Shown piece after piece: positions 1 to 15,000 of a DNA stretch of 64,000 bases. Each line of letters opens with the position of its first letter. Position 1 is the first letter of the stretch. The stretch is from Aliamphritea hakodatensis. Lineage in GTDB: Bacteria > Pseudomonadota > Gammaproteobacteria > Pseudomonadales > Balneatricaceae. The notes beneath the pieces are model-generated. The model ran no database searches. It worked only from the letters and a program-made list of their open reading frames with translations, and had not been told where the DNA came from. The stretch covers positions 4,216,001 through 4,280,000 of the forward strand of contig NZ_AP025281.1 of NCBI RefSeq assembly GCF_024347195.1. The letters run 5' to 3'. The position numbers were made by a program, and so were the translations under genes.

Positions 1-3000
1 GTCGTGCCGCTGTCTTCGGCCACGCTGATGTTCTCATTGTCATCAGTAAAGGCATCATCCACCGGGGCCACGGTGATGGTCAGCGTGGAAGTATCCGTGC
101 TGCTGCCGTCGGTCAGGGTGTAAGTCACCACAGGGACCGGGCCGTTGTAGTCCGCCGCTGGCGTAAAGCTGTAAGTGCCGTTGGCCAATAAGCTGATCGT
201 ACCGACGCCGGTAATGGTGGCGGTATCACCCGCACTGAAGCTGCTCTGAACACCGGTGCCGGTATCGACGGTGAAGCTGGCAACGGTTACCGGGCCGTCC
301 ACACTGCTGGTCCCCGTGAGGACAGAACCGGTACTGGTGCCGCTGTCTTCGGCCACGCTGATGTTCTCATTATCATCAGTAAAGGCATCGTCCACCGGGG
401 CCACGGTGATGGTCAGCGTGGAAGTATCCGTGCTGCTGCCGTCGGTCAGGGTGTAAGTCACCACAGGGACCGGGCCGTTGTAGTCCGCCGCTGGCGTAAA
501 GCTGTAAGTGCCGTTGGCCAATAAGCTGATCGTACCGACGCCGGTAATGGTGGCGGTATCACCCGCACTGAAGCTGCTCTGAACACCGGTGCCGGTATCG
601 ACGGTGAAGCTGGCAACGGTTACCGGGCCGTCCACACTGCTGGTCCCCGTGAGGACAGAACCGGTACTGATGCCGCTGTCTTCGGCCACGCTGATGCTCT
701 CATTGTCATCAGTGAAGGCATCGTCCACCGGGGTCACCGTGATGCTCAGCGTAGAGGTATCCGTGCTGCTGCCGTCGGTCAGAGTGTAAGTCACCACAGG
801 GACCGGACCGTTATAGTCCGCGTTCGGCGTAAAGCTGTAAGTGCCGTTGGCCAATAAGCTGATCGTACCGACGTCGGTAATGGTGGCGGTATCACCCGCA
901 CTGAAGCTGCTCTGAACACCGGTGCCGGTATCCACCGTGAAGCTGGCAACGGTTACCGGGCCGTCCACACTGGAGGTGCCCGTGAGGACGGAACCGGTAC
1001 TGGTGCCGCTGTCTTCAGCAACAGAGATCGCTTCGTCAGCATCAGTAAAGGCATCATCCACCGGGGTCACCGTGATGCTCAGCGTAGAGGTATCCGTGCT
1101 GCTGCCGTCGGTCAGGGTGTAAGTCACCACAGGCACCGGACCGTTATAGTCCGCGTTCGGCGTAAAGCTGTAGGTGCCATTTGCAACCAGGGTAATCGTA
1201 CCCACGCCGGTAATGGTCGCCGTATCACCCGCACTGAAGCTGCTCTGTGAACCGGTGCCGGTATCCACCGTGAAGCTGGCAACGGTTACCGGGCCGTCCA
1301 CACTGGAGGTGCCGGTTAATACCGAACCGGTACTGGTGCCGCTGTCTTCGGCTACTGAGATCGCTTCGTCAGCATCAGTGAAGGCATCATCCACCGGGGT
1401 GACGGTGATGCTCAGCGTAGAGGTATCCGTGCTGCTGCCGTCGGTCAGGGTATAAGTCACCACAGGCACCGGACCGTTGTAGTTCGCGTTCGGCGTGAAG
1501 CTGTAAGTGCCGTTCGCAGCCAGGGTAATCGTACCCACACCGGTAATGGTGGCGGTATCACCCGCACTGAAGCTGGTCTGAACACCGGTGCCGGTATCGA
1601 CGGTGAAGCTGGCAACGGTTACCGGGCCGTCCACACTGCTGGTCCCCGTGAGGACAGAACCGGTCGTCGTGCCGCTGTCTTCGGCTACTGAGATCGCTTC
1701 GTCAGCATCGGTGAAGGCATCATCCACCGGCGTCACCGTGATGCTCAGCGTGGAAGTATCCGTGCTGCTGCCGTCGGTCAGGGTGTAAGTCACCACAGGG
1801 ACCGGTCCGTTATAGTCGGCATTCGGGGTAAAACTGTAGGTGCCGTTGGCTAATAAGCTGATCGTACCCACGCCGGTAATGGTGGCAGTATCACCCGCAC
1901 TGAAGCTGCTCTGCGAGCCGGTGCCGGTATCCACCGTGAAGCTGGCAACGGTTACCGGGCCATCCACACTGCTTGTGCCGGTTATTACCGAACCTGTGCT
2001 GGTGCCGCTGTCTTCAGCAACAGAGATCGCTTCGTCAGCATCAGTGAAGGCATCATCCACCGGGGTCACCGTGATGCTCAGCGTAGAAGTATCCGTGCTG
2101 CTGCCGTCGGTCAGGGTGTAGCTCACTACCGGCACCGGGCCGTTGTAGTCCGCCACTGGCGTAAAGCTGTAGGTGCCATTTGCAGCCAGGGTAATCGTAC
2201 CCACGCCGGTAATGGTGGCGGTATCGCCCGCACTGAAGCTGGTTTGAGCACCGGTGCCGGTATCCACCGTGAAGCTGGCGACTGTCACCGGGCCATCCAC
2301 GCTGGAGGTGCCGGTTATTACCGAACCTGTACTGGTGCCGCTGTCTTCGGCCACGCTGATGTTCTCATTGTCATCAGTAAAGGCATCGTCCACCGGGGTC
2401 ACCGTGATGCTCAGCGTAGAGGTATCCGTGCTGCTGCCGTCGGTCAGGGTGTAGGTCACCACAGGGGCCGGGCCGTTATAGTCCGCCACTGGCGTAAAGC
2501 TGTAAGTACCGTTGGCCCATAAGCTGATCGTGCCGACACCGGTAATGGTCGCGGTCTGCCCTGCCGTAAAGCTGTTCTGTGAACCGGTGCCGGTATCGAC
2601 GGTGAAACTGGCGACCGTCACCGGGCCGTCCACACTGCTTGTGCCGGTGAGGACCGAACCTGTACTGGTGCCGCTGTCTTCGGCTACTGAGATCACTTCG
2701 TTGGCATCGGTGAAGGCGTCATCCACCGGCGTGACCGTGATGCTCAGCGTAGAAGTATCCGTGCTGCTGCCGTCGGTCAGGGTGTAAGTCACCACAGGGA
2801 CAGGACCGTTGTAGTTCGCGTTCGGCGTGAAGCTGTAAGTGCCGTTGGCCAATAAGCTGATTGTGCCGACACCGCTAATGGTCGCGGTCTGCCCTGCCGT
2901 AAAGTTGCTCTGTGAACCGGTGCCGGTATCGACGGTGAAACTGGCGACCGTCACCGGGCCGTCCACACTGCTTGTGCCGGTGAGGACCGAACCTGTACTG

Positions 3001-6000
3001 GTGCCGCTGTCTTCGGCTACTGAGATCGCTTCGTCAGCATCGGTGAAGGCATCATCCACCGGGGTCACGGTGATGCTCAGCGTAGAAGTATCCGTGCTGC
3101 TGCCGTCGGTCAGGGTGTAGGTGACTACAGGAACCGGGCCGTTATAGTTCGCGTTCGGCGTGAAGCTGTAGGTGCCGTTCGCAGCCAGGGTAATCGTACC
3201 CACGCCGGTAATGGTGGCGGTATCACCCGCACTGAAGCTGGTCTGAGCACCGGTGCCGGTATCCACCGTGAAGCTGGCGACTGTCACCGGGCCATCCACG
3301 CTGGAAGTGCCGGTCAGCACAGAACCGGTCGTCGTGCCGCTGTCTTCAGCCACGCTGATGCTCTCATTGTCATCAGTAAAGGCATCATCCACCGGGGTCA
3401 CCGTGATGCTCAGCGTAGAGGTATCCGTGCTGCTGCCATCGGTCAGGGTGTAAGTCACCACAGGGACCGGACCGTTGTAGTCCGCGTTCGGGGTAAAGCT
3501 GTAGGTGCCGTTCGCAGCCAGGGTAATCGTACCCACACCGGTAATGGTGGCGGTATCGCCCGCACTGAAGCTGGTCTGAGCACCGGTGCCGGTATCGACG
3601 GTGAAGCTGGCGACTGTCACCGGGCCGTCCACACTGGAGGTGCCTGTGAGGACAGAACCGGTCGTCGTGCCGCTGTCTTCGGCTACTGAGATCGCTTCGT
3701 CAGCATCGGTGAAGGCATCATCCACCGGCGTCACCGTGATGCTCAGCGTAGAGGTATCCGTGCTGCTGCCGTCGGTCAGGGTGTAAGTCACCACAGGGAC
3801 CGGTCCGTTATAGTCGGCATTCGGGGTAAAACTGTAGGTGCCGTTGGCTAATAAGCTGATCGTACCCACGCCGGTAATGGTGGCGGTATCACCCGCACTG
3901 AAGCTGCTCTGCGAGCCGGTGCCGGTATCCACCGTGAAGCTGGCAACGGTTACCGGGCCATCCACACTGCTTGTGCCGGTTATTACCGAACCTGTGCTGG
4001 TGCCGCTGTCTTCAGCAACAGAGATCGCTTCGTCAGCATCAGTGAAGGCATCATCCACCGGGGTCACCGTGATGCTCAGCGTAGAAGTATCCGTGCTACT
4101 GCCGTCGGTCAGGGTGTAGGTCACTACCGGCACCGGGCCGTTGTAGTTCGCGTTCGGCGTAAAGCTGTAGGTGCCGTTCGCAGCCAGGGTAATCGTACCG
4201 ACGCCGGTAATGGTGGCGGTCTGCCCTGCCGTAAAGCTGGTCTGTGCACCGGTGCCGGTATCGACGGTGAAGCTGGCAACGGTTACCGGACCGTCCACAC
4301 TGGAGGTGCCTGTGAGGACAGAACCGGTCGTCGTGCCGCTGTCTTCGGCTACTGAGATCGCTTCGTCAGCATCGGTGAAGGCATCATCCACCGGGGTGAC
4401 GGTGATGGCTAGCGTGGAAGTATCCGTGCTGCTGCCGTCGGTCAGGGTGTAAGTCACCACTGGCACCGGACCGTTGTAGTCCGCCGCTGGCGTAAAGCTG
4501 TAAGTGCCGTTGGCTAATAAGCTGATCGTACCGACGCCGGTAATGGTGGCGGTATCACCCGCACTGAAGCTGGTCTGAACACCGGTGCCGGTATCCACCG
4601 TGAAGCTGGCAACGGTTACCGGGCCGTCCACACTGGAGGTGCCGGTTATTACCGAACCTGTACTGGTGCCGCTGTCTTCAGCAACAGAGATCGCTTCGTC
4701 AGCATCAGTGAAGGCATCATCCACCGGGGTCACCGTGATGCTCAGCGTAGAGGTATCCGTGCTGCTGCCGTCGGTCAGGGTGTAGGTCACTACCGGCACC
4801 GGGCCGTTGTAGTTCGCGTTCGGCGTAAAGCTGTAAGTACCGTTGGCCAATAAGCTGATTGTGCCGACGCCGGTAATGGTGGCGGTATCACCCGCACTGA
4901 AGCTGGTCTGAACACCGGTGCCGGTATCCACCGTGAAGCTGGCAACGGTTACCGGGCCGTCCACACTGCTGGTCCCCGTGAGGACCGAACCGGTACTGAT
5001 GCCGCTGTCTTCGGCCACGCTGATGTTCTCATTATCATCAGTAAAGGCGTCATCCACCGGAGTAACCGTGATGCTCAGCGTGGAGGTATCCGTGCTGCTG
5101 CCGTCGGTCAGAGTGTAAGTCACCACAGGGACCGGACCGTTGTAGTCCGCGTTCGGGGTAAAGCTGTAGGTGCCGTTCGCAGCCAGGGTAATCGTACCCA
5201 CACCGGTAATGGTGGCGGTATCGCCCGCACTGAAGCTGGTCTGAACACCGGTGCCGGTATCCACCGTGAAGCTGGCAACGGTTACCGGGCCGTCCACACT
5301 GGAGGTGCCGGTTATTACCGAACCTGTACTGGTGCCGCTGTCTTCAGCAACAGAGATCGCTTCGTCAGCATCAGTGAAGGCATCATCCACCGGGGTCACC
5401 GTGATGCTCAGCGTAGAGGTATCCGTGCTGCTGCCGTCGGTCAGGGTGTAGGTGACTACAGGAACCGGGCCGTTATAGTTCGCGTTCGGCGTGAAGCTGT
5501 AAGTGCCGTTCGCAGCCAGGGTAATCGTACCCACACCGGTAATGGTGGCGGTATCACCCGCACTGAAGCTGGTCTGAACACCGGTGCCGGTATCGACGGT
5601 GAAGCTGGCAACGGTTACCGGGCCGTCCACACTGGAGGTGCCTGTGAGGACAGAACCGGTCGTCGTGCCGCTGTCTTCGGCTACTGAGATCGCTTCGTCA
5701 GCATCGGTGAAGGCATCATCCACCGGCGTGACGGTGATGGCTAGCGTGGAAATATCCGTGCTGCTGCCGTCGGTCAGGGTGTAAGTCACCACAGGGACCG
5801 GTCCGTTATAGTCGGCATTCGGGGTAAAACTGTAGGTGCCGTTGGCTAATAAGCTGATCGTACCCACGCCGGTAATGGTGGCGGTATCACCCGCACTGAA
5901 GCTGCTCTGCGAGCCGGTGCCGGTATCCACCGTGAAGCTGGCAACGGTTACCGGGCCATCCACACTGCTTGTGCCGGTTATTACCGAACCTGTGCTGGTG

Positions 6001-9000
6001 CCGCTGTCTTCAGCAACAGAGATCGCTTCGTCAGCATCAGTGAAGGCATCATCCACCGGGGTCACCGTGATGCTCAGCGTAGAAGTATCCGTGCTACTGC
6101 CGTCGGTCAGGGTGTAGGTCACTACCGGCACCGGGCCGTTGTAGTTCGCGTTCGGCGTAAAGCTGTAGGTGCCGTTCGCAGCCAGGGTAATCGTACCGAC
6201 GCCGGTAATGGTGGCGGTCTGCCCTGCCGTAAAGCTGGTCTGTGCACCGGTGCCGGTATCGACGGTGAAGCTGGCAACGGTTACCGGACCGTCCACACTG
6301 GAGGTGCCTGTGAGGACAGAACCGGTCGTCGTGCCGCTGTCTTCGGCTACTGAGATCGCTTCGTCAGCATCGGTGAAGGCATCATCCACCGGGGTGACGG
6401 TGATGGCTAGCGTGGAAGTATCCGTGCTGCTGCCGTCGGTCAGGGTGTAAGTCACCACTGGCACCGGACCGTTGTAGTCCGCCGCTGGCGTAAAGCTGTA
6501 AGTGCCGTTGGCTAATAAGCTGATCGTACCGACGCCGGTAATGGTGGCGGTATCACCCGCACTGAAGCTGGTCTGAACACCGGTGCCGGTATCCACCGTG
6601 AAGCTGGCAACGGTTACCGGGCCGTCCACACTGGAGGTGCCGGTTATTACCGAACCTGTACTGGTGCCGCTGTCTTCAGCAACAGAGATCGCTTCGTCAG
6701 CATCAGTGAAGGCATCATCCACCGGGGTCACCGTGATGCTCAGCGTAGAGGTATCCGTGCTGCTGCCGTCGGTCAGGGTGTAGGTCACTACCGGCACCGG
6801 GCCGTTGTAGTTCGCGTTCGGCGTAAAGCTGTAAGTACCGTTGGCCAATAAGCTGATTGTGCCGACGCCGGTAATGGTGGCGGTATCACCCGCACTGAAG
6901 CTGGTCTGAACACCGGTGCCGGTATCGACGGTGAAGCTGGCGACCGTCACCGGGCCATCCACGCTGGAAGTGCCGGTCAACACGGAGCCTGTAGTCGTGC
7001 CGCTGTCTTCGGCCACGCTGATGTTCTCATTATCATCAGTAAAGGCATCATCCACCGGGGTCACCGTGATGCTCAGCGTGGAGGTATCCGTGCTGCTGCC
7101 GTCGGTCAGGGTATAAGTCACCACAGGCACCGGACCGTTGTAGTTCGCGTTCGGCGTGAAGCTGTAAGTGCCGTTCGCAGCCAGGGTAATCGTACCCACA
7201 CCGGTAATGGTGGCGGTATCACCCGCACTGAAGCTGGTCTGAACACCGGTGCCGGTATCGACGGTGAAGCTGGCAACGGTTACCGGGCCGTCCACACTGC
7301 TGGTCCCCGTGAGGACAGAACCGGTCGTCGTGCCGCTGTCTTCGGCTACTGAGATCGCTTCGTCAGCATCGGTGAAGGCATCATCCACCGGCGTCACCGT
7401 GATGCTCAGCGTAGAGGTATCCGTGCTGCTGCCGTCGGTCAGGGTGTAAGTCACCACAGGGACCGGTCCGTTATAGTCGGCATTCGGGGTAAAACTGTAG
7501 GTGCCGTTGGCTAATAAGCTGATCGTACCCACGCCGGTAATGGTGGCAGTATCACCCGCACTGAAGCTGCTCTGCGAGCCGGTGCCGGTATCCACCGTGA
7601 AGCTGGCAACGGTTACCGGGCCATCCACACTGCTTGTGCCGGTTATTACCGAACCTGTGCTGGTGCCGCTGTCTTCAGCAACAGAGATCGCTTCGTCAGC
7701 ATCAGTGAAGGCATCATCCACCGGGGTCACCGTGATGCTCAGCGTAGAAGTATCCGTGCTGCTGCCGTCGGTCAGGGTGTAGCTCACTACCGGCACCGGG
7801 CCGTTGTAGTCCGCCACTGGCGTAAAGCTGTAGGTGCCATTTGCAGCCAGGGTAATCGTACCCACGCCGGTAATGGTGGCGGTATCGCCCGCACTGAAGC
7901 TGGTTTGAGCACCGGTGCCGGTATCCACCGTGAAGCTGGCGACTGTCACCGGGCCATCCACGCTGGAGGTGCCGGTTATTACCGAACCTGTACTGGTGCC
8001 GCTGTCTTCAGCAACAGAGATCGCTTCGTCAGCATCAGTGAAGGCATCATCCACCGGGGTCACCGTGATGCTCAGCGTAGAAGTATCCGTGCTACTGCCG
8101 TCGGTCAGGGTGTAGGTCACTACCGGCACCGGGCCGTTGTAGTTCGCGTTCGGCGTAAAGCTGTAGGTGCCGTTCGCAGCCAGGGTAATCGTACCGACGC
8201 CGGTAATGGTGGCGGTCTGCCCTGCCGTAAAGCTGGTCTGTGCACCGGTGCCGGTATCGACGGTGAAGCTGGCAACGGTTACCGGACCGTCCACACTGGA
8301 GGTGCCTGTGAGGACAGAACCGGTCGTCGTGCCGCTGTCTTCGGCTACTGAGATCGCTTCGTCAGCATCGGTGAAGGCATCATCCACCGGGGTGACGGTG
8401 ATGGCTAGCGTGGAAGTATCCGTGCTGCTGCCGTCGGTCAGGGTGTAAGTCACCACAGGGACCGGACCGTTGTAGTCCGCCGCTGGCGTAAAGCTGTAAG
8501 TGCCGTTGGCTAATAAGCTGATCGTACCGACGCCGGTAATGGTGGCGGTATCACCCGCACTGAAGCTGGTCTGAACACCGGTGCCGGTATCCACCGTGAA
8601 GCTGGCAACGGTTACCGGGCCGTCCACACTGGAGGTGCCGGTTATTACCGAACCTGTACTGGTGCCGCTGTCTTCAGCAACAGAGATCGCTTCGTCAGCA
8701 TCAGTGAAGGCATCATCCACCGGGGTCACCGTGATGCTCAGCGTAGAGGTATCCGTGCTGCTGCCGTCGGTCAGGGTGTAGGTCACTACCGGCACCGGGC
8801 CGTTGTAGTTCGCGTTCGGCGTAAAGCTGTAAGTACCGTTGGCCAATAAGCTGATTGTGCCGACGCCGGTAATGGTGGCGGTATCACCCGCACTGAAGCT
8901 GGTCTGAACACCGGTGCCGGTATCGACGGTGAAGCTGGCGACCGTCACCGGGCCATCCACGCTGGAAGTGCCGGTCAACACGGAGCCTGTAGTCGTGCCG

Positions 9001-12000
9001 CTGTCTTCGGCCACGCTGATGTTCTCATTATCATCAGTAAAGGCATCATCCACCGGGGTCACCGTGATGCTCAGCGTGGAGGTATCCGTGCTGCTGCCGT
9101 CGGTCAGGGTATAAGTCACCACAGGCACCGGACCGTTGTAGTTCGCGTTCGGCGTGAAGCTGTAAGTGCCGTTCGCAGCCAGGGTAATCGTACCCACACC
9201 GGTAATGGTGGCGGTATCACCCGCACTGAAGCTGGTCTGAACACCGGTGCCGGTATCGACGGTGAAGCTGGCAACGGTTACCGGGCCGTCCACACTGCTG
9301 GTCCCCGTGAGGACAGAACCTGTACTGGTGCCGCTGTCTTCGGCTACTGAGATCACTTCGTTGGCATCGGTGAAGGCGTCATCCACCGGCGTGACCGTGA
9401 TGCTCAGCGTAGAAGTATCCGTGCTGCTGCCGTCGGTCAGGGTGTAAGTCACCACAGGGACAGGACCGTTGTAGTTCGCGTTCGGCGTGAAGCTGTAAGT
9501 GCCGTTGGCCAATAAGCTGATTGTGCCGACACCGCTAATGGTCGCGGTCTGCCCTGCCGTAAAGTTGCTCTGTGAACCGGTGCCGGTATCGACGGTGAAA
9601 CTGGCGACCGTCACCGGGCCGTCCACACTGCTTGTGCCGGTGAGGACCGAACCTGTACTGGTGCCGCTGTCTTCGGCTACTGAGATCGCTTCGTCAGCAT
9701 CGGTGAAGGCATCATCCACCGGGGTCACGGTGATGCTCAGCGTAGAAGTATCCGTGCTGCTGCCGTCGGTCAGGGTGTAGGTGACTACAGGAACCGGGCC
9801 GTTATAGTTCGCGTTCGGCGTGAAGCTGTAGGTGCCGTTCGCAGCCAGGGTAATCGTACCCACGCCGGTAATGGTGGCGGTATCACCCGCACTGAAGCTG
9901 GTCTGAGCACCGGTGCCGGTATCCACCGTGAAGCTGGCGACTGTCACCGGGCCATCCACGCTGGAAGTGCCGGTCAGCACAGAACCGGTCGTCGTGCCGC
10001 TGTCTTCAGCCACGCTGATGCTCTCATTGTCATCAGTAAAGGCATCATCCACCGGGGTCACCGTGATGCTCAGCGTAGAGGTATCCGTGCTGCTGCCATC
10101 GGTCAGGGTGTAAGTCACCACAGGGACCGGACCGTTGTAGTCCGCGTTCGGGGTAAAGCTGTAGGTGCCGTTCGCAGCCAGGGTAATCGTACCCACACCG
10201 GTAATGGTGGCGGTATCGCCCGCACTGAAGCTGGTCTGAGCACCGGTGCCGGTATCGACGGTGAAGCTGGCGACTGTCACCGGGCCGTCCACACTGGAGG
10301 TGCCTGTGAGGACAGAACCGGTCGTCGTGCCGCTGTCTTCGGCTACTGAGATCGCTTCGTCAGCATCGGTGAAGGCATCATCCACCGGCGTCACCGTGAT
10401 GCTCAGCGTAGAGGTATCCGTGCTGCTGCCGTCGGTCAGGGTGTAAGTCACCACAGGGACCGGTCCGTTATAGTCGGCATTCGGGGTAAAACTGTAGGTG
10501 CCGTTGGCTAATAAGCTGATCGTACCCACGCCGGTAATGGTGGCGGTATCACCCGCACTGAAGCTGCTCTGCGAGCCGGTGCCGGTATCCACCGTGAAGC
10601 TGGCAACGGTTACCGGGCCATCCACACTGCTTGTGCCGGTTATTACCGAACCTGTGCTGGTGCCGCTGTCTTCAGCAACAGAGATCGCTTCGTCAGCATC
10701 AGTGAAGGCATCATCCACCGGGGTCACCGTGATGCTCAGCGTAGAAGTATCCGTGCTACTGCCGTCGGTCAGGGTGTAGGTCACTACCGGCACCGGGCCG
10801 TTGTAGTTCGCGTTCGGCGTAAAGCTGTAGGTGCCGTTCGCAGCCAGGGTAATCGTACCGACGCCGGTAATGGTGGCGGTCTGCCCTGCCGTAAAGCTGG
10901 TCTGTGCACCGGTGCCGGTATCGACGGTGAAGCTGGCAACGGTTACCGGACCGTCCACACTGGAGGTGCCTGTGAGGACAGAACCGGTCGTCGTGCCGCT
11001 GTCTTCGGCTACTGAGATCGCTTCGTCAGCATCGGTGAAGGCATCATCCACCGGGGTGACGGTGATGGCTAGCGTGGAAGTATCCGTGCTGCTGCCGTCG
11101 GTCAGGGTGTAAGTCACCACTGGCACCGGACCGTTGTAGTCCGCCGCTGGCGTAAAGCTGTAAGTGCCGTTGGCTAATAAGCTGATCGTACCGACGCCGG
11201 TAATGGTGGCGGTATCACCCGCACTGAAGCTGGTCTGAACACCGGTGCCGGTATCCACCGTGAAGCTGGCAACGGTTACCGGGCCGTCCACACTGGAGGT
11301 GCCGGTTATTACCGAACCTGTACTGGTGCCGCTGTCTTCAGCAACAGAGATCGCTTCGTCAGCATCAGTGAAGGCATCATCCACCGGGGTCACCGTGATG
11401 CTCAGCGTAGAGGTATCCGTGCTGCTGCCGTCGGTCAGGGTGTAGGTCACTACCGGCACCGGGCCGTTGTAGTTCGCGTTCGGCGTAAAGCTGTAAGTAC
11501 CGTTGGCCAATAAGCTGATTGTGCCGACGCCGGTAATGGTGGCGGTATCACCCGCACTGAAGCTGGTCTGAACACCGGTGCCGGTATCCACCGTGAAGCT
11601 GGCAACGGTTACCGGGCCGTCCACACTGCTGGTCCCCGTGAGGACCGAACCGGTACTGATGCCGCTGTCTTCGGCCACGCTGATGTTCTCATTATCATCA
11701 GTAAAGGCGTCATCCACCGGAGTAACCGTGATGCTCAGCGTGGAGGTATCCGTGCTGCTGCCGTCGGTCAGAGTGTAAGTCACCACAGGGACCGGACCGT
11801 TGTAGTCCGCGTTCGGGGTAAAGCTGTAGGTGCCGTTCGCAGCCAGGGTAATCGTACCCACACCGGTAATGGTGGCGGTATCGCCCGCACTGAAGCTGGT
11901 CTGAACACCGGTGCCGGTATCCACCGTGAAGCTGGCAACGGTTACCGGGCCGTCCACACTGGAGGTGCCGGTTATTACCGAACCTGTACTGGTGCCGCTG

Positions 12001-15000
12001 TCTTCAGCAACAGAGATCGCTTCGTCAGCATCAGTGAAGGCATCATCCACCGGGGTCACCGTGATGCTCAGCGTAGAGGTATCCGTGCTGCTGCCGTCGG
12101 TCAGGGTGTAGGTGACTACAGGAACCGGGCCGTTATAGTTCGCGTTCGGCGTGAAGCTGTAAGTGCCGTTCGCAGCCAGGGTAATCGTACCCACACCGGT
12201 AATGGTGGCGGTATCACCCGCACTGAAGCTGGTCTGAACACCGGTGCCGGTATCGACGGTGAAGCTGGCAACGGTTACCGGGCCGTCCACACTGGAGGTG
12301 CCTGTGAGGACAGAACCGGTCGTCGTGCCGCTGTCTTCGGCTACTGAGATCGCTTCGTCAGCATCGGTGAAGGCATCATCCACCGGCGTGACGGTGATGG
12401 CTAGCGTGGAAATATCCGTGCTGCTGCCGTCGGTCAGGGTGTAAGTCACCACAGGGACCGGTCCGTTATAGTCGGCATTCGGGGTAAAACTGTAGGTGCC
12501 GTTGGCTAATAAGCTGATCGTACCCACGCCGGTAATGGTGGCGGTATCACCCGCACTGAAGCTGCTCTGCGAGCCGGTGCCGGTATCCACCGTGAAGCTG
12601 GCAACGGTTACCGGGCCATCCACACTGCTTGTGCCGGTTATTACCGAACCTGTGCTGGTGCCGCTGTCTTCAGCAACAGAGATCGCTTCGTCAGCATCAG
12701 TGAAGGCATCATCCACCGGGGTCACCGTGATGCTCAGCGTAGAAGTATCCGTGCTACTGCCGTCGGTCAGGGTGTAGGTCACTACCGGCACCGGGCCGTT
12801 GTAGTTCGCGTTCGGCGTAAAGCTGTAGGTGCCGTTCGCAGCCAGGGTAATCGTACCGACGCCGGTAATGGTGGCGGTCTGCCCTGCCGTAAAGCTGGTC
12901 TGTGCACCGGTGCCGGTATCGACGGTGAAGCTGGCAACGGTTACCGGACCGTCCACACTGGAGGTGCCTGTGAGGACAGAACCGGTCGTCGTGCCGCTGT
13001 CTTCGGCTACTGAGATCGCTTCGTCAGCATCGGTGAAGGCATCATCCACCGGGGTGACGGTGATGGCTAGCGTGGAAGTATCCGTGCTGCTGCCGTCGGT
13101 CAGGGTGTAAGTCACCACTGGCACCGGACCGTTGTAGTCCGCCGCTGGCGTAAAGCTGTAAGTGCCGTTGGCTAATAAGCTGATCGTACCGACGCCGGTA
13201 ATGGTGGCGGTATCACCCGCACTGAAGCTGGTCTGAACACCGGTGCCGGTATCCACCGTGAAGCTGGCAACGGTTACCGGGCCGTCCACACTGGAGGTGC
13301 CGGTTATTACCGAACCTGTACTGGTGCCGCTGTCTTCAGCAACAGAGATCGCTTCGTCAGCATCAGTGAAGGCATCATCCACCGGGGTCACCGTGATGCT
13401 CAGCGTAGAGGTATCCGTGCTGCTGCCGTCGGTCAGGGTGTAGGTCACTACCGGCACCGGGCCGTTGTAGTTCGCGTTCGGCGTAAAGCTGTAAGTACCG
13501 TTGGCCAATAAGCTGATTGTGCCGACGCCGGTAATGGTGGCGGTATCACCCGCACTGAAGCTGGTCTGAACACCGGTGCCGGTATCGACGGTGAAGCTGG
13601 CGACCGTCACCGGGCCATCCACGCTGGAAGTGCCGGTCAACACGGAGCCTGTAGTCGTGCCGCTGTCTTCGGCCACGCTGATGTTCTCATTATCATCAGT
13701 AAAGGCATCATCCACCGGGGTCACCGTGATGCTCAGCGTGGAGGTATCCGTGCTGCTGCCGTCGGTCAGGGTATAAGTCACCACAGGCACCGGACCGTTG
13801 TAGTTCGCGTTCGGCGTGAAGCTGTAAGTGCCGTTCGCAGCCAGGGTAATCGTACCCACACCGGTAATGGTGGCGGTATCACCCGCACTGAAGCTGGTCT
13901 GAACACCGGTGCCGGTATCGACGGTGAAGCTGGCAACGGTTACCGGACCGTCCACACTGGAGGTGCCTGTGAGGACAGAACCGGTCGTCGTGCCGCTGTC
14001 TTCGGCTACTGAGATCGCTTCGTCAGCATCGGTGAAGGCATCATCCACCGGCGTGACGGTGATGGCTAGCGTGGAAGTATCCGTGCTGCTGCCGTCGGTC
14101 AGGGTGTAAGTCACCACAGGGACCGGGCCGTTATAGTCCGCCGCTGGCGTAAAGCTGTAAGTGCCGTTCGCAGCCAGGGTAATCGTACCCACGCCGGTAA
14201 TGGTGGCGGTCTGCCCTGCCGTAAAGTTGCTCTGTGAGCCGGTGCCGGTATCCACCGTGAAGCTGGCAACGGTTACCGGACCGTCCACGCTGGAAGTGCC
14301 GGACAACACGGAGCCTGTAGTCGTGCCGCTGTCTTCGGCCACGCTGATGTTCTCATTGTCATCAGTAAAGGCATCGGCCACCGGGGTCACCGTGATGCTC
14401 AGCGTAGAGGTATCCGTGCTGCTGCCGTCGGTCAGGGTATAAGTCACCACAGGGACCGGGCCGTTATAGTCCGCCACTGGCGTAAAGCTGTAGGTGCCGT
14501 TCGCAGCCAGGGTAATCGTACCCACGTCGGTAATGGTGGCGGTATCGCCCGCACTGAAGCTGGTTTGAGCACCGGTGCCGGTATCCACCGTGAAGCTGGC
14601 GACTGTCACCGGGCCATCCACACTGCTAGTCCCCGTGAGGACCGAACCTGTGCTGGTACCGCTGTCTTCGGCCACGCTGATGCTCTCGTCAGCATCGGTG
14701 AAGGCATCATCCACCGGCGTAACCGTGATGCTCAGCGTGGAAGTATCCGTGCTGCTGCCGTCGGTCAGGGTGTAGCTCACTACCGGCACCGGGCCGTTGT
14801 AGTCCGCCACTGGCGTAAAGCTGTAGGTGCCATTTGCAGCCAGGGTAATCGTACCCACGCCGGTAATGGTGGCGGTATCGCCCGCACTGAAGCTGGTTTG
14901 AGCACCGGTGCCGGTATCCACCGTGAAGCTGGCGACTGTCACCGGGCCATCCACGCTGGAAGTGCCGGTCAACACGGAGCCTGTAGTCGTGCCGCTGTCT

